From Acanthacorydalis orientalis (lineage: Eukaryota; Arthropoda; Insecta; Megaloptera; Corydalidae), in the NCBI GenBank assembly GCA_034766995.1, contig CM068314.1, forward strand, positions 16,885,201-16,949,200: a stretch of DNA of 64,000 nt, written 5' to 3'. Position 1 is the stretch's first letter, and each line of letters starts with the position of its first letter. Positions 1-11,816 of the stretch are shown here, one piece after another. The notes beneath the pieces are model-generated. The model was given only the letters and a program-made list of their open reading frames with translations, was not told where the DNA came from and searched no databases. Position numbers and translations under genes: made by a program.

Positions 1-50
1 TAAAGAATTGAGTTTATTCCCGTACTTTGAAATTACTCTTATATTTTCTT

Positions 51-80
51 TATATATATATATATATATATACATATATA
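51..80. repeat. (TA)n microsatellite
   Basis: About 15 TA units with one TACA interruption. Confidence 0.85.
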
Positions 81-1904
81 ATTACACATGTATCACAATA
101 ATGTGTGTGTACAAAATAAGACTTGTGCTATAAGAAGAATTATTTATTCCGTTAAATTCCTGGATGTATGCGCATAAGATAATCGTATTTAAATATATTT
201 CTGCGAGAAGAGAATTGAGATTACAGGAAAATGTTGAGTCATCCGTGAACTGTCGATGAGATCACTTTCATTCGTTCTTTTTTATACAATATAACTAGAA
301 CAGGAGGCAAATTAAATGTTTGTCAGTTAAACATTTTATTAAAATAAATATGGGAAACCCCAAAATAAGGCGCAAAAAAATAAAATCTGCAACTAGTGAT
401 TAATATTAATGAAGTAGAGGGAGATTCTTGGAACGAATTTATAATCTAAATATGTTTTGATCGGAACTTTCCATTGGTTATTGTATGATAATAAAAATGT
501 AATCTTTTATTTTTAAATAAACTAGTTTTTAGCTTCGTCCTGAATTCTAAACAATGTGATTTTTTTAATAAGGCAAGTCTGAACACTAAATCTATAGCAT
601 ACAATTTTATTAAATCACAATGTGCACAATAGTGCCGAATAAAATTCACATTTTAATTTTTTCTATTGGTTCTCTGTATTATATGTGATTTTTAAATTAA
701 TATATTTGAGTATATAGACAATAACTCAAGTTATTTAACTAGTAATGATTAAACCTGATTACTAGTTTTTTAAACAAATTGAATAACACTTAGATTATAA
801 TTTTAGTATTCTTTAATTATTATAGAGCGATTATGTGTTTTAAGTAAGTAAATATATTGTTTTATTCAAAAATATTAATAAATTAGTTATGCGGATTTTT
901 TTTAATTATTTTTGTTTCAACTTTCAAAAAATTGTTTTTAAATTTTTTTTTTAACATGGGAGAGAAGAGTTTAATATTTCATATAAAAAGCATAAAATTG
1001 TAACAAATATGTTTTATTAAAATATTTCTTACTAAATAGAAGAAATCCGCGAAATTTTCTTATTATTGACTTTTGTAGAAATAAATTAGTTATTTTTATT
1101 GAGAAATTTACGAAAAAATACTGATTATATGTATATTTTTTCATTTTTATTATTTTAAACCGTGTTAACTATGAAATGTTAAATAAATTTCATTTTTTCT
1201 TTCTAAGTATTCCATTTTTTTGATTTTGGAGTTGAAGGTTAAAATTTTTTTTCACATTTATATGAAGTTTAAAGTATCAATTCGTTAAGAAATTAGAATT
1301 GAATACTGTTTTGTTTTTTCTTAAAAAAGAGTGTATATATATAAGAGTTTGATTACCGAGTAAATCAATGTATATATACAAGTTTACAGTAGTCGTGAGA
1401 AATTAACAGCAAACAGTTATATTGCATGGGAACAATCATTCTGAATTAATTACGTTTCTTTTGTTCATCGTCTTCTTTCATCTCTTGTTTCTTTTATGTA
1501 ATAGAAACTGAGAGTAAATGTATATGCAAAAAGACTATGATAACTACAGGGTGGTAAATGTGTTTATTTCAGTTTGTATTAAAGATAAATGTATATTTTC
1601 TTACATATGTCAGAACAATATAAGCTGTACTCCTACAAACAAATGCTCTCAACGTACTACAATCTTATACTTAGTGTAACAACAATCTTGTTATAGCACA
1701 TTTGCCTCAGTATTTCTGCAACATGATTTTGTCATCATATATTTGTTGCAAGAATGACGACAGCAGTGTCATTGCTATATACCTATTACTTGCAAACAAA
1801 CATGTCATTATATTTTATGTTCCTTGTGTCTTGTGTATCTGGATAATACAAGATGTCTGACATGACGTCTGGAACCCATGCTAGTTATTACTAATCTATT
1901 TAAC

Positions 1905-2030
1905 CAAACGCGCGATGCTCTCCACTGCGTGGACATACGTAGGTGACATATTTATGGTGTGGCGGTACTTTATGTTTCACGGCACGCACTTATTTACATG
2001 GACACTTCTTGTATTTGCACAGACGTACGA
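1905..2030. other. GC-richer island, possible regulatory element
   Basis: About 120 bp noticeably richer in G+C than its flanks, with CpG-containing words (CGCGCGATG, TGGCGGTAC). It has two TTTATG words (1951-1956, 1969-1974), which resemble Caudal/Abd-B-type homeodomain sites. No open frame of note. Regulatory role is only an inference from composition. Confidence 0.25.
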
Positions 2031-2733
2031 ATAGAAATAAAATACTGTACTGATTATTTCTATAAGTAATGTTTTTTAAGTACGCTATGCTATTGTCATC
2101 TAACACGATCAGCAGAAGTGTTTCTTTTATGAAGTTTTTAAACTATTATATTTTTGAACTTTTTTATTGCTCTCGAAAAGAAAGTGATTCCAAAAGTTAT
2201 GTTTATAGAAGTAAATTGTCGAGTGGAATTTTAACGTTCATCGAAAAAATTTATAATGAAAATGTTTTCTTATACAATCAACATGAAAATTAAATATAAT
2301 ATTAACATATAATGAGTAGCTCAGTTAGTAGTATGTTTTTGAAATACAGTGTTCCAACGTTTATATTAAGAAGTGGGGATGTTTTTTTTCTTCAAATGAC
2401 AAAATGAAATTTTCACACATCATAGATCTTTAGTTAAAAACAAAATCAATTTAGCTAAATATTTTATGCTGCACCTTGTTTAGTGGTAGTGTTTTTTTTT
2501 TATTATTATTTTGCGTATTAATTAGTTAAAAAAAAACCAATTGTATTTAAATTTTCTTCTACAGCCTCAGAAAATAAAAATCTGTCTGCTTTATAAGTAT
2601 TCGTATTGTGGTCTAACATGATTCATCTTATGTGGTCTAGTGACTTATTTATTTTATGTTTTAAAAATGAATATGAGGGTATTTATAATTTTAAAATCTT
2701 ATTATAGAAATTACGGACTTGTACATGTACATG

Positions 2734-2734
2734 T

Positions 2735-2771
<37 letters not shown>
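2734..2771. repeat. (CA)n(TA)n compound microsatellite
   Basis: (CA)10 passing directly into (TA)8, preceded by GTACATGTACATGTAC. Confidence 0.9.
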
Positions 2772-3149
2772 CATACACCTTTTTCGTAGTAAGTTGTTAA
2801 TCTAGTTGAATATATTTCATTTCAGATTAAATTTCCCATAACTTTTTTTAGCCTTGACCATGGTACATAGTGCAAGGCAAACCTCTCAGTAATGTTTCTT
2901 GTCAGCATTTAACCGGAAGTATAAATCAATGCTTACAATTTGCAGAAGCTTAAAAAAATGTATTAAAATCATTATATATTGGTCAAGAGTGTATCCATTT
3001 TGAACACATGTTCTGTCTTAAAGACGTTTATTCTTAATGGCATCACATATCTCAGTGGTCAATTTATTATACACGAGTATTATATCTTCTTAAATTGAAT
3101 AGTTTGTAATAACGGAATAAGACCTTTAATCTATTAGATAGTCGACAAA

Positions 3150-3320
3150 GGAGCGTATAGTGCAGTTAACGTTTATGTCACTGAGGCCGTCGTTTTGGAC
3201 GTCTGCTCGCCGTCGTAATATTTATGTAGAGCGCGCGGTCAATTTATGAGCTCGGTCTTGTGCTTCAGATCACCAGCAGCCGCTAGCGCAGCCTCCACTG
3301 CTCGCCACATTTAATTGTAT
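3150..3320. other. GC-richer island, possible regulatory element
   Basis: About 170 bp of balanced composition, including GAGCGCGCGGTC and CAGCAGCCGCTAGCGCAGCC, in otherwise ~80% A+T DNA. Three TTTATG words (3172, 3221, 3243) are spaced 49 and 22 bp apart. All frames are interrupted, so coding is unlikely. Confidence 0.28.
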
Positions 3321-4862
3321 GGAAATCGTGACATGTGTAGGGAACCTCGTACTGTTCACCTTTATTCTGCCAACAATGAGCAGAGACGTACTATAAAGTA
3401 ACAAGTAAAATGGCAATGTAAAAATATTTAAATGTGTTTCTTATACGTACACAAGCATTTATATTAAAATGGCTAATTTATTCACCGTTTCAACACTTTC
3501 AAATTAAAAAATAGCTTCCTTCAGACTTTTTGTTATTCTGTTCTATTCCTTAAGTTACAGTATGTCAGTTTAAGCATACTGAATCTATATATTACAAATA
3601 TATGTTATTATATTCATTAGAAATTTCAATATCACTAAAATTTTGAAAGTTTCCTCCTCATTCGTTTCTGTTAAGAATTTTTAATTTATAAAGTATATTT
3701 GCAAAAGGGAAATTATATGTATAATCATTCAGAATTTCAGATTATACTTGTTTTATTTATAAATATTTTAATTTGTTTAAATGAATGAACTATTTCTTTT
3801 CATTGTAAATATTCTATAAATGATTAATGATCGTTTTTTATTGTTGCTTATGCGAATTTCGACTGCGATGCAGTATCGTCACAGAGTTGAGATTTTTCTC
3901 TATCTTAGCGCATACCCAATATTGTATTTTAAATAAGAACACTTGTTTTCTTTTTATATATTATGGTTCGTTAAGATTTACAATATTATTTTACTCTGAC
4001 ATTGAAGTGATATTTTTTTATAATACCCTTTAAGGATATTTTTAATTAATACGGTTTCAGTAACAGTAAATCAATAGTGATTAGCATGTTTATTATATTT
4101 GTTAAAATTCATATGAATTTTTGAATTAGATTTTCTTTAAATACTTTTTATTACATGAAATTACTAAAGTCTCAATTTGATTAGGCATATAGAAAAAAAC
4201 AGCGTAGCTCTACTACGGACGTATCTTTCGTTAAAGCTGATATTTTTTGTATAAAAGAGAGATTTTAATTAAGTTTTTCATAAATATCTTATACGTAAAT
4301 CTTGATTTTAATCTGTTCAGAAGTCTATTATTTTTAAATATTTTTCTTTCAAAACAAATCTTTAAAATGTGTATTTTTACAATGTACAAGAGTTCTTTTT
4401 TTGTAGACCGTATGATCGTTAGTAAGTTTGAAAGGATATCTAATATTACAAACAGAAACAAATAAATATAGATACTTATACATAGCTCAGTATTTGTTTT
4501 TAGTATATCAAGTACGTGCGACATGTGTATTAATTACAACGTTTTAAAACCAGCGTGAAAGAGTAATCTATAAATAATGTATGTTTGCGTACACTACGAA
4601 CTGAATGTCAATCACTTTTACTGATAAACACGTAACAAGCGTAACAAGTTCAACGTGTCGGATATTTGTTTTATCTCAGATTACACCCCTGCCACAATAT
4701 ATAAAATATAGTGTAACTGCGTGTACAGAAATAGCCACAAGATAACTCAACGGCTGTTCTTTCTTTCATAATATGCTGGTGCATATATTTAAACAGTATG
4801 TTATGCTTGTTGCATTCAAGGCCGTAATGTCCTTTTTTCACATTTGAATACATAAAGGGGTT

Positions 4863-4864
<2 letters not shown>

Positions 4865-4949
<85 letters not shown>
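4865..4949. repeat. (TA)n microsatellite, two blocks
   Basis: Two pure TA blocks separated by TTCA. Each block is preceded by the same TTCA, suggesting a block duplication. Confidence 0.9.
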
Positions 4950-4953
<4 letters not shown>

Positions 4954-7004
4954 CATTTTCTTTAAACGAACTGTCGATTTCTTTTTGAAATTTCCATCTT
5001 GACTGTTTAGTTCTTGTATTCTAAATCCACTCTTTTCTCTATTATTCATGAAACAATTAAGAAGCAATATTGAGCAGTTTCTTTGCATAACAAAACTGAA
5101 TTGATCTGAAGTACTTTTTGTTTAAACGAAGAATTAGTTAGTCATGTATTTGTGACATTATCTTTTAAACATTTTATTCTTTAATATATATATATATATA
5201 TATATTAGACTTTTAAACCATTTTAATCTTTCTATTATATATTATTTATTTTTAAAACTCATTTTGTATACGAGGGCAGTTTGAAGAAGAACTGTGTGTT
5301 ATAAAAAAATAAAACAAATTCAATGAATAAACTTTTATTTATTAAAAATTATCAGTTAAATTTCAAATTTTAAAATTAAAGATCATCGCTTTCCGGGCTT
5401 CTATAATAATTTGTACAGCAAAAGCAAAGCATCTCGAAGGAAAACAATAACAAAATTGCTGTAATATAATAAAAAAATAGTGTAATTAAATAGTAGACAG
5501 ATATATAGAAAATTAATTATTAATGATACGGTGTACTTTTTGGACAATTAAAAAAAATGTTTTTTTTTTTATAAAAGATATATAGATTATTATTTTCGAA
5601 TAGCGTATTTATTTATTAATATATAATGTACTTTTCATTAGGTTGTTTAACGGATACATCCAGTAAATTGATTTATGGCTTTAATAAAAGCTATACTTAT
5701 ACGTATAACCTAATAATATTACTAACGACCTGTGGTGTCCGTTACTAATTTATTTTTCTATGGTATTTATTGTGATTGCATTATTATCTTTGGTTGATTA
5801 ATGTACTGTAAATTTTATTATAATATAACTTTATTATCATTGTCACTGTTATGTTATTTTCAAGTGTTTTGTTCTACACTTGTATGAGGAATATTTATGT
5901 TTATTTATTAAAAACATTTACCGTCTTTTCAATTCACATCGAGAAGTACATTAAAAGGTTTAAAAAAATTAGATAACTAAAACGTAAATGTAATATTTTT
6001 TTTAAAAAAAACATCACCTGAAACTAATATAAAATATATATTTATTTAGAAATTAAATACTGTTCTAATGAATTGTCAAATATTTAAATTTGGTAATGAA
6101 TTACAAACTTTATATTCTATACGAATAGTTTATTAGAAAAATTTATATATACTCACACTAACAACGTATAATAAGAAAACAAATATAATATCCATTTCAT
6201 AATATTATGCATAATAGTGTATCTAAAAATAGAATAATTTCTAAAATTAGTTTTCCGTTATGTATAAATATTTGACTGCATTCTGTTTATCTTATATGAA
6301 ATTCTGAACTTTGTACTTATACGAATAGTACTAGTTAAATACTTGAAACACTTGCCTTTAGATTCTGTATATATTACCTATGGTTAAGTCGGCTTTACAT
6401 AAAAAGTAAATAAACTGACCTCCTGCGGTACTATAATATCTTCTTGGTATGTTAATCAGTATTAAAATAAAATATGAGATACTATTAACAGCTATAAGAG
6501 TCAGTTATTAGCGCCAGTTAATGGTTTTATTTAATAGTAATAATAGTGTTGTTTAACGACAATTAAATTGATTTTTAAAAAAGTATCCACTTTAATAAAC
6601 GCATGTTTGATGGAATTTATGCATTGATTTAAAACTTGTTTATGAATATTCGTCTAGTCATTTAAAATATTCACCATTTGTCTTCTGATACATTTTTATG
6701 TCATGTTAGTTTATTTCCATTTTATAATTATTATTATTAATATAATTTTGTAATTAGAATAATTAATATCTTTTTACCTGTAAATATTTTTTGTTGTGAA
6801 ATGTAATGAAAGAACTGGTTTATAAAATGTTAAAAATTAATTTGCACTTATAACAATATAGTTATTTATATAAAATATACTTGTATTTGTTCAGAAAAAT
6901 CTTATATACATGTATATATTCACATACTTTCGTGTAAATATATACATACACTACCATATTATTTGGACTAGCCGGTAAAGTTAGATTGATTGAAATTCAT
7001 ATCA

Positions 7005-7110
7005 TGATTGTGTCGTCTGCAAAAACGCAACCGAAATACCGCATTGCTTGATGAACCATGAGTCTTACATAGGGTCGATGTCATGGCGTCGTTCACGTAC
7101 ATACTAATAT
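7005..7110. other. GC-richer island
   Basis: About 100 bp of near-balanced composition (CGTCTGCAAAAACGCAACCG, GTCGATGTCATGGCGTCG) with no open frame. A short conserved non-coding element is one explanation. Confidence 0.2.
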
Positions 7111-7182
7111 AATTAAATTATTACAACACGCGGAATTTTCAACCTTTAACTATTCTTTGTCTGTTAAAGAGATTTATTTCCG

Positions 7183-7188
<6 letters not shown>

Positions 7189-7236
<48 letters not shown>
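7189..7236. repeat. (TA)n microsatellite
   Basis: About 24 uninterrupted TA units. Confidence 0.9.
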
Positions 7237-7238
<2 letters not shown>

Positions 7239-8020
7239 GTTAATATATAGGATTTTTAAATTTTCTCATTTTAATACTTTTTATCCGTTTTATATATAAA
7301 TAATATATTTACTTTAAAAAATAAGATTTTCATGTTATGCTTGATTTAACTTCTTGATGTAACTTATTGGTAAATAAACCATTTATATTTCTTTATACAA
7401 CTGATGCATTTATAAGTAAGGTAAATGTGTTACTAGCAGTTAAATCTGTAAATTTTGAACTGTACATTGAAACAGGCAAAAACAATTTATTGCTTCATTG
7501 AAATAGTATCATAGTTTTTCATTATTTACAGATAAACGACATATTCTTTACCTATATAGAGTACAGATTAGCAATGGCTTCATAGATAAGATTTTTGAAT
7601 AGTTAACAACTGGTTATAATTATTGTTATAGTATAATTTATAAATAGTTATAATACATAAATAATAGTAGGTAATAGTTATAATTCATAAAATTATGCAT
7701 ATTATTTTAAGAACAGTATTTAAAATTGAATTAATAGTTGCGAGAAATATTTTTTAGTTAGAAATTTTAAATGCAACTATTTATATTGTTTGACTTTTAT
7801 AAGTGTCGAATTTTGTTAAACGCTTCCTGTATTATTATTATGTATTAGAGTTGTATATTTGCATACTAGTCAAACATTCAGAATGTACAACATTTATATA
7901 TATATATATATATATATATGCTCGCATGTGTGTATGTGTTATTTCTCTATCAATCATTTAGATATCTTTGATAATGTATCGTTGAATATCCAGTGTGAAT
8001 TGTTACAATTTTGAAATCTA

Positions 8021-8025
<5 letters not shown>

Positions 8026-8072
<47 letters not shown>
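8026..8072. repeat. (TA)n microsatellite
   Basis: About 23 uninterrupted TA units; a smaller array lies at 7895-7920. Confidence 0.9.
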
Positions 8073-8076
<4 letters not shown>

Positions 8077-8798
8077 TTTTTTAAAAAAATAAATTTATAA
8101 AACAAACATAATTATATAACCAAAACAATAGTTAGGTAGAGACTATTTGATAAATGAAATTACATATAACTTTTGACTTATAAGTTAGTTAATCTTAGCA
8201 GCTAAGCACGTTTTTGCACTTTGAAGCGCACGCCTGCTGTTTTACGAACTAATTATAATTTTATTACACTGTAAACTTTTAAAAGGCCAATGACACCGTC
8301 TGGATACATTTGCTATCCGTCTGGAGATTTATTTTGTATAATGTTTGATTTGAACTTATGTGCATACGTAATACGTTGCACTTTCAAAAAAGGTAATCGT
8401 TGTGCCGCATCTGCTTGTTTCATATTTTTACCATATAGTACTACATGTTTTTTCAAGTACTGTTTAATCTTTTTTGCATTACAGTTCGTGGTTTATGTAT
8501 GTACCGAATTTCTTTGTGTATTTTTGGCTCATTTAAATATTTTTACATGAATTTGTATCCTTTTTTTTACATACTGCATGCATAAATTCGTTCACGTTTG
8601 GTCACCGAGTCGTTTATTAATTTTAAATTCATAGTTTTAAATGTATTAACAAATCTTCTATTAGTCAATTAATGCATATGTTTTAAGAATTTGTTAATAA
8701 CTACAAAAAGAAAATACTGGTATATTTTTCAGTAAGGTATAATGAACATCACTTCTAAAACAATTTGCTCATATGTTTTTAGTTTCAAGTAGTATGTA

Positions 8799-8802
<4 letters not shown>

Positions 8803-8833
<31 letters not shown>

Positions 8834-8839
8834 TAAAAA

Positions 8840-8886
<47 letters not shown>
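8803..8886. repeat. (TA)n microsatellite, two blocks
   Basis: Two TA blocks separated by AAAAAATACA. Confidence 0.9.
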
Positions 8887-9106
8887 CTAAATACATTGCC
8901 CTTTTTAGCATCATCAATTTGAAAATAAATTAGAAAGGTGTATTAGTTTATTATGAAGAAATGTTTTCTTTCAAAACTCCAAGTTATTAGTACTAAAGTT
9001 TTATAATGAAGTATATATTTTTGTTTCGATTAAATTTGCGAAAGGTTTTTTGTTGAGTGTGATTTAGTATCGTGTTTTTAGATAAAAATGTTTTATCTAA
9101 TTATTA

Positions 9107-9127
9107 AGAGGTTTCATTGAAAGCCGC
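9107..9127 (+). repeat. Mariner terminal inverted repeat, 3' side of transposase
   Basis: 21 bp immediately inside a TA dinucleotide. It matches the reverse complement of 10339-10359 with about three mismatches. Confidence 0.85.
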
Positions 9128-9179
9128 TGTTTTTTCTTTGTTTTGAGAATTTATTTCAATAACAAAATGTGTGAGTACA

Positions 9180-10188
9180 TTAATCAAAGTATTTACTCTC
9201 GGAAGCTATGACTTTTTTCCCACTTTTCTGGCAAAAGTTGAATTCCGCAACGAAAGAATGGTCTGTCTTTTGAGCCAATCCATTCTGCAGCACAATTTTC
9301 GACACCTTCGTAGTTATAGAAATGTGTTTCTTTCAAAGTGTGTTGCATCGATCGGAACAGATAGTAATCGCTTATGGCCAAGTCTAAAGAATACGCTGGG
9401 TGCGAGAGAACCTCCCATTCGAACTCTATCAGTGTTTGTTTCACGGCTATAGCAACATGGGGCCAAGCGTTGTCATGGAGAAGAATCACTTTTTTACTAT
9501 TTGATATAATTTATGGTCATTTTTTTTGCATTAAATTATTGTCGATAACGTTAGAGGGTGATTGTATCCTTCGGTTTCAACAGCTCATAATATACGACAC
9601 TCTCCATATCCCACCAAATAGAGAGCATTGCTTCGCGACCATGAATGTTTCGCTTTGGTGTCGACGTTGATGGTTGGTCAGGATCAACCCATGATTTCTT
9701 GTGTTTTGGGTTTTCGAAATAGATCCAATTTTTATCGCCGGTTACGACACGCCACAAGAAACTCTTCTTTTGATGCTTTGCAAGTAAATAAATCGAGTTT
9801 AAATGATTAGCAATAGCATTTTCAGTCAATTCATGTGGCAGCCATCTCCCTTTTTGTGGACCTTTCTCATGGCTTGTAAACGTCGTGAAATGGTTTTATT
9901 TATCGACTTCGAGCTGTTGAGTCAATTCGTTGAGTGTTTGAGCAGGGTTTTCTTCTAATAGAGCTGGCAGATCTTAATCTTTGAAGTTTTACGATTAAAC
10001 TGGCTGTTGTTTGTCGTGAACGTTACAATCACCACTTTTGAATCGTCGAAAATGATATCTACATACTTTTTACGATGGAATAGATTCACCATAAGTTTTC
10101 GTAAGCAATCGATGAGTATCAACTGCACTTTTTTCAAATCAAAGTAGTGTAGAAGTTCACATCGGAAAAACAACTTATCGCGTTCCAT
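9180..10188 (-). pseudogene. Mariner transposase pseudogene
   Basis: Starts at an ATG (10188-10186, minus strand) with MERDKLFFRCELLHYFDLKK, the usual mariner N-terminal helix-turn-helix start. It runs about 1.0 kb (family ~345 codons) to a TAA at 9182-9180. The frame shifts just after FDLKK. The second frame (THRLL..TYGESIPS, RRFKSGD) contains in-frame stops. The catalytic part resumes intact from about 9829 (ENAIANHL...VVTGDKNWIYF, first Asp). The frame breaks again near 9490-9550 in an A-run, resumes at LLHDNAWPHV (second Asp), and breaks once more in the A-run just after PEKWEK close to the end. The third Asp lies exactly 34 residues after the second, so the D,D34D mariner signature is present. 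HDNARPH has become HDNAWPH. No functional protein is expected. Confidence 0.92.
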
Positions 10189-10338
10189 TTTAATTCGGTT
10201 ATATAAAAGCACTTGTGTAAACAAAGGATAGCGTCTGATGACTGAATTTTAGTGGGAAATGTTCCCACTTCAAAACGACATAAGAGACATCTGTCACTGC
10301 CCACATCATACGCACGTAGAGCCATCTACACGTGAATA

Positions 10339-10359
10339 GCGACTTTCAATGCAACCTCC
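10339..10359 (-). repeat. Mariner terminal inverted repeat, 5' side of transposase
   Basis: Inverted partner of 9107-9127, followed by TA at 10360-10361. Confidence 0.85.
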
Positions 10360-10418
10360 TATTATTGTGTATAAAATAAAAAAAAAACGTACTTTGAGAT
10401 ATATATCTGCAAAATTCA

Positions 10419-10460
10419 ATATATATATATATATATATATATATGTACGTACGTATATAA
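10419..10460. repeat. (TA)n microsatellite next to mariner
   Basis: TA array ending GTACGTACGTATA, 60 bp beyond the mariner end. Confidence 0.9.
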
Positions 10461-10904
10461 TGAATCTGTATACATTTTTTTATTAATGATAAAATTGGCA
10501 ATGAAATGTGTACGTGCAACCTTTTTGTTAACCTGTAGTTATTTGTGTGGGTTGCAGTTTGTATATTTAATTATTGTTTTTAGACTTTTGATGTATTAAG
10601 ATAATATATGGTATATAATTTTCTTGTAGCGAATTTAATTTTGACTATAACATATTTTTTAATCCGTCAGTAGTAATCTTCGCTGTGTAGTGGAAGAAAA
10701 TTTAAATGTAAATTAAATTATATAGAAAACAATGATTTATTAAATATCTTCATAGTACATCAAGCTGATGTTATTCATATTTTAAATACAATTTTCAAAG
10801 TATTTTAATTTTTCAATAAATATATGTTAATTTATAAAATGTGTAAAATCCAACATCACATAAAAGTATACTAGAAGTAAAAGTAAAAATATCAAATTTA
10901 ATAC

Positions 10905-11235
10905 TCAATCAAAAATCTGGTACCACACGCAATTCACATTATTTTTATATTTGATATTGACGAGCGTTATGTAAATATTGAAATCCGCATAGCACTAGCC
11001 GTCCAAATGCAAATTAGTGAAAAAAGACTATTGGCAATTCTGTCTTCTTCTTTTACATTTGTTTGCATGTGAAGCAAATGATCCAGCGTGGGAACTACGT
11101 GTAGGTGTGGCTGATGAATTGACAGTTGTAAACGATTGACTCAAAGCATTGACGTTATGTCATCGGTTTATAGGGCACAACGACCGTACAAGTGAGTCGC
11201 CGACATGTTGGCACATACTCGGTTGTTACTGATTG
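10905..11235 (+). other. GC-richer island with broken protein-like frames
   Basis: About 330 bp of higher G+C. One open frame gives IEIRIALAVQMQ followed by ISEKRLLAIL before a stop near 11070. The frame one base over then gives HLFACEANDPAWELRVGV up to a stop near 11137. The two could be remnants of one coding sequence broken by a frameshift, or chance frames in a regulatory element. The region also has POU-like words in inverted arrangement (TTTGCATGTGAAGCAAATG). No family was recognised. Confidence 0.25.
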
Positions 11236-11653
11236 ACATAAATGTAATATTGAATGACTTCGTTTTGTTGCTCGTATGACCTGATTCTTCAGTATTTATT
11301 ATTTACATAACGTATTTTAGGATTTGTGCGTCATGTGTTCAATTTCTTTCACATATATTTTTTTATTTACACATGCGTGTCATGATACCATTTTATCATA
11401 TACGTTTAAATAATACTCAAAATATGCATCCTAGCGAATCATACACATTTCTTTTCAAATTGTTATTATATACCTAAAGAAAAATATTGACAATCTTATT
11501 TCTCAAAAATGATTATAAAAACTTGAATGAAAAACACTTTTTGGTGTTTTTTTTTTTTAATAGATAAGCCTTTATGTACATAAGTCCCAAATATTTGTTA
11601 TATAAACGTTACCTGTATGTAAAATCAATGTTTAAAAATAATATTTGTTTCAG

Positions 11654-11816
11654 GCAATTCTTCAACAATCTGTTGTTAGTGTAGAAATTGAGATCAGGCC
11701 ACATTATCTTGTGCCCGATACCAACTGCTTTATTGATTATTTGAGTCAATTACAAACAATTGCCAAAGCGCAAATGAATGCTCAGCCTGTTTATATTCTG
11801 ATGATTCCTTTAATAG
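11654..11816 (+). CDS. Smg6: SMG6 PIN domain, exon with first catalytic Asp (third-last coding exon)
   Basis: Start of the C-terminal PIN endonuclease domain of SMG6/EST1A, which cuts mRNA near premature stop codons in cytoplasmic nonsense-mediated decay. The exon reads ...EIEIRPHYLVPDTNCFIDYL... and ends ...ILMIPLI. The RP-LVPDTN-FID signature is characteristic of SMG6, and the Asp of VPDTN (11717-11719) corresponds to the first metal-binding aspartate of the PIN triad. The acceptor is a polypyrimidine tract ending TTTCAG (AG at 11652-11653). The donor is GTAAGT at 11817, leaving one nucleotide of a split codon (phase 1). Joining to the next exon restores PLIVLNELEGLA, as expected for the family. 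The apparent reading frame upstream of 11654 is intron, so this is not a start. The exon is far richer in G+C than its flanks. Earlier exons were not found. Family assignment is from recognised motifs; no alignment was run. Confidence 0.93.

Larger units (their letters stand above)
1..9106. other. A+T-rich non-coding DNA left of the mariner element
   Basis: No exon or RNA gene recognised. This could be a long SMG6 intron or intergenic DNA. It contains TA microsatellites (51-80, 2734-2771, 4865-4949, 7189-7236, 7895-7920, 8026-8072, 8803-8886) and three GC-richer islands (1905-2030, 3150-3320, 7005-7110). The longest open frames (for example 4231-4524 minus, 8290-8550 plus) have the Phe/Ile/Leu/Lys/Asn bias of random A+T-rich sequence and no domain motifs. 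Confidence 0.6.
9107..10359 (-). mobile_element. Mariner-family DNA transposon, inactive copy
   Basis: A 1,253-bp element bounded by imperfect 21-bp terminal inverted repeats: left 9107-9127, right 10339-10359, about 18 of 21 matching, core GAGGTT-CATTGAAAG-CGC. It is flanked on both sides by TA (9105-9106 and 10360-10361), the target duplicated by Tc1/mariner elements. The transposase is on the minus strand with family motifs (FLWRVVTGDKNWIYF, SWVDPDQPSTSTPKRN, HDNAWPHV, YSLDLAISDYYLF). Length and structure fit a full-length mariner (~1.3 kb). Several frameshifts and stops make it non-autonomous. It sits antisense to SMG6, 1.3 kb upstream of the 11654 exon. Confidence 0.93.
10360..11653. other. 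Non-coding stretch between mariner and the first SMG6 exon
   Basis: Probably intronic to SMG6. Contains a TA array (10419-10460) and a GC-richer island (10905-11235). The remainder is plain A+T-rich DNA leading into the polypyrimidine tract of the 11654 acceptor. Confidence 0.6.

Noticed and set aside
4231..4524. 97-codon minus-strand frame and overlapping 72-codon + strand frame
   Set aside because: Both are Lys/Ile/Leu/Phe-rich, overlap each other on opposite strands and show no domain or compositional contrast with the flanks.
8290..8550. 86-codon frame with many Cys and Phe
   Set aside because: Composition like random A+T-rich DNA, no motif, no splice context; considered and dismissed as an upstream SMG6 exon.
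9171..9810. Plus-strand frames across the mariner element
   Set aside because: Antisense shadows of the minus-strand transposase.
1..11653. Search for upstream SMG6 exons (14-3-3-like/TPR part)
   Set aside because: No segment with SMG6-like motifs was recognised in any + strand frame; they are probably outside the window.
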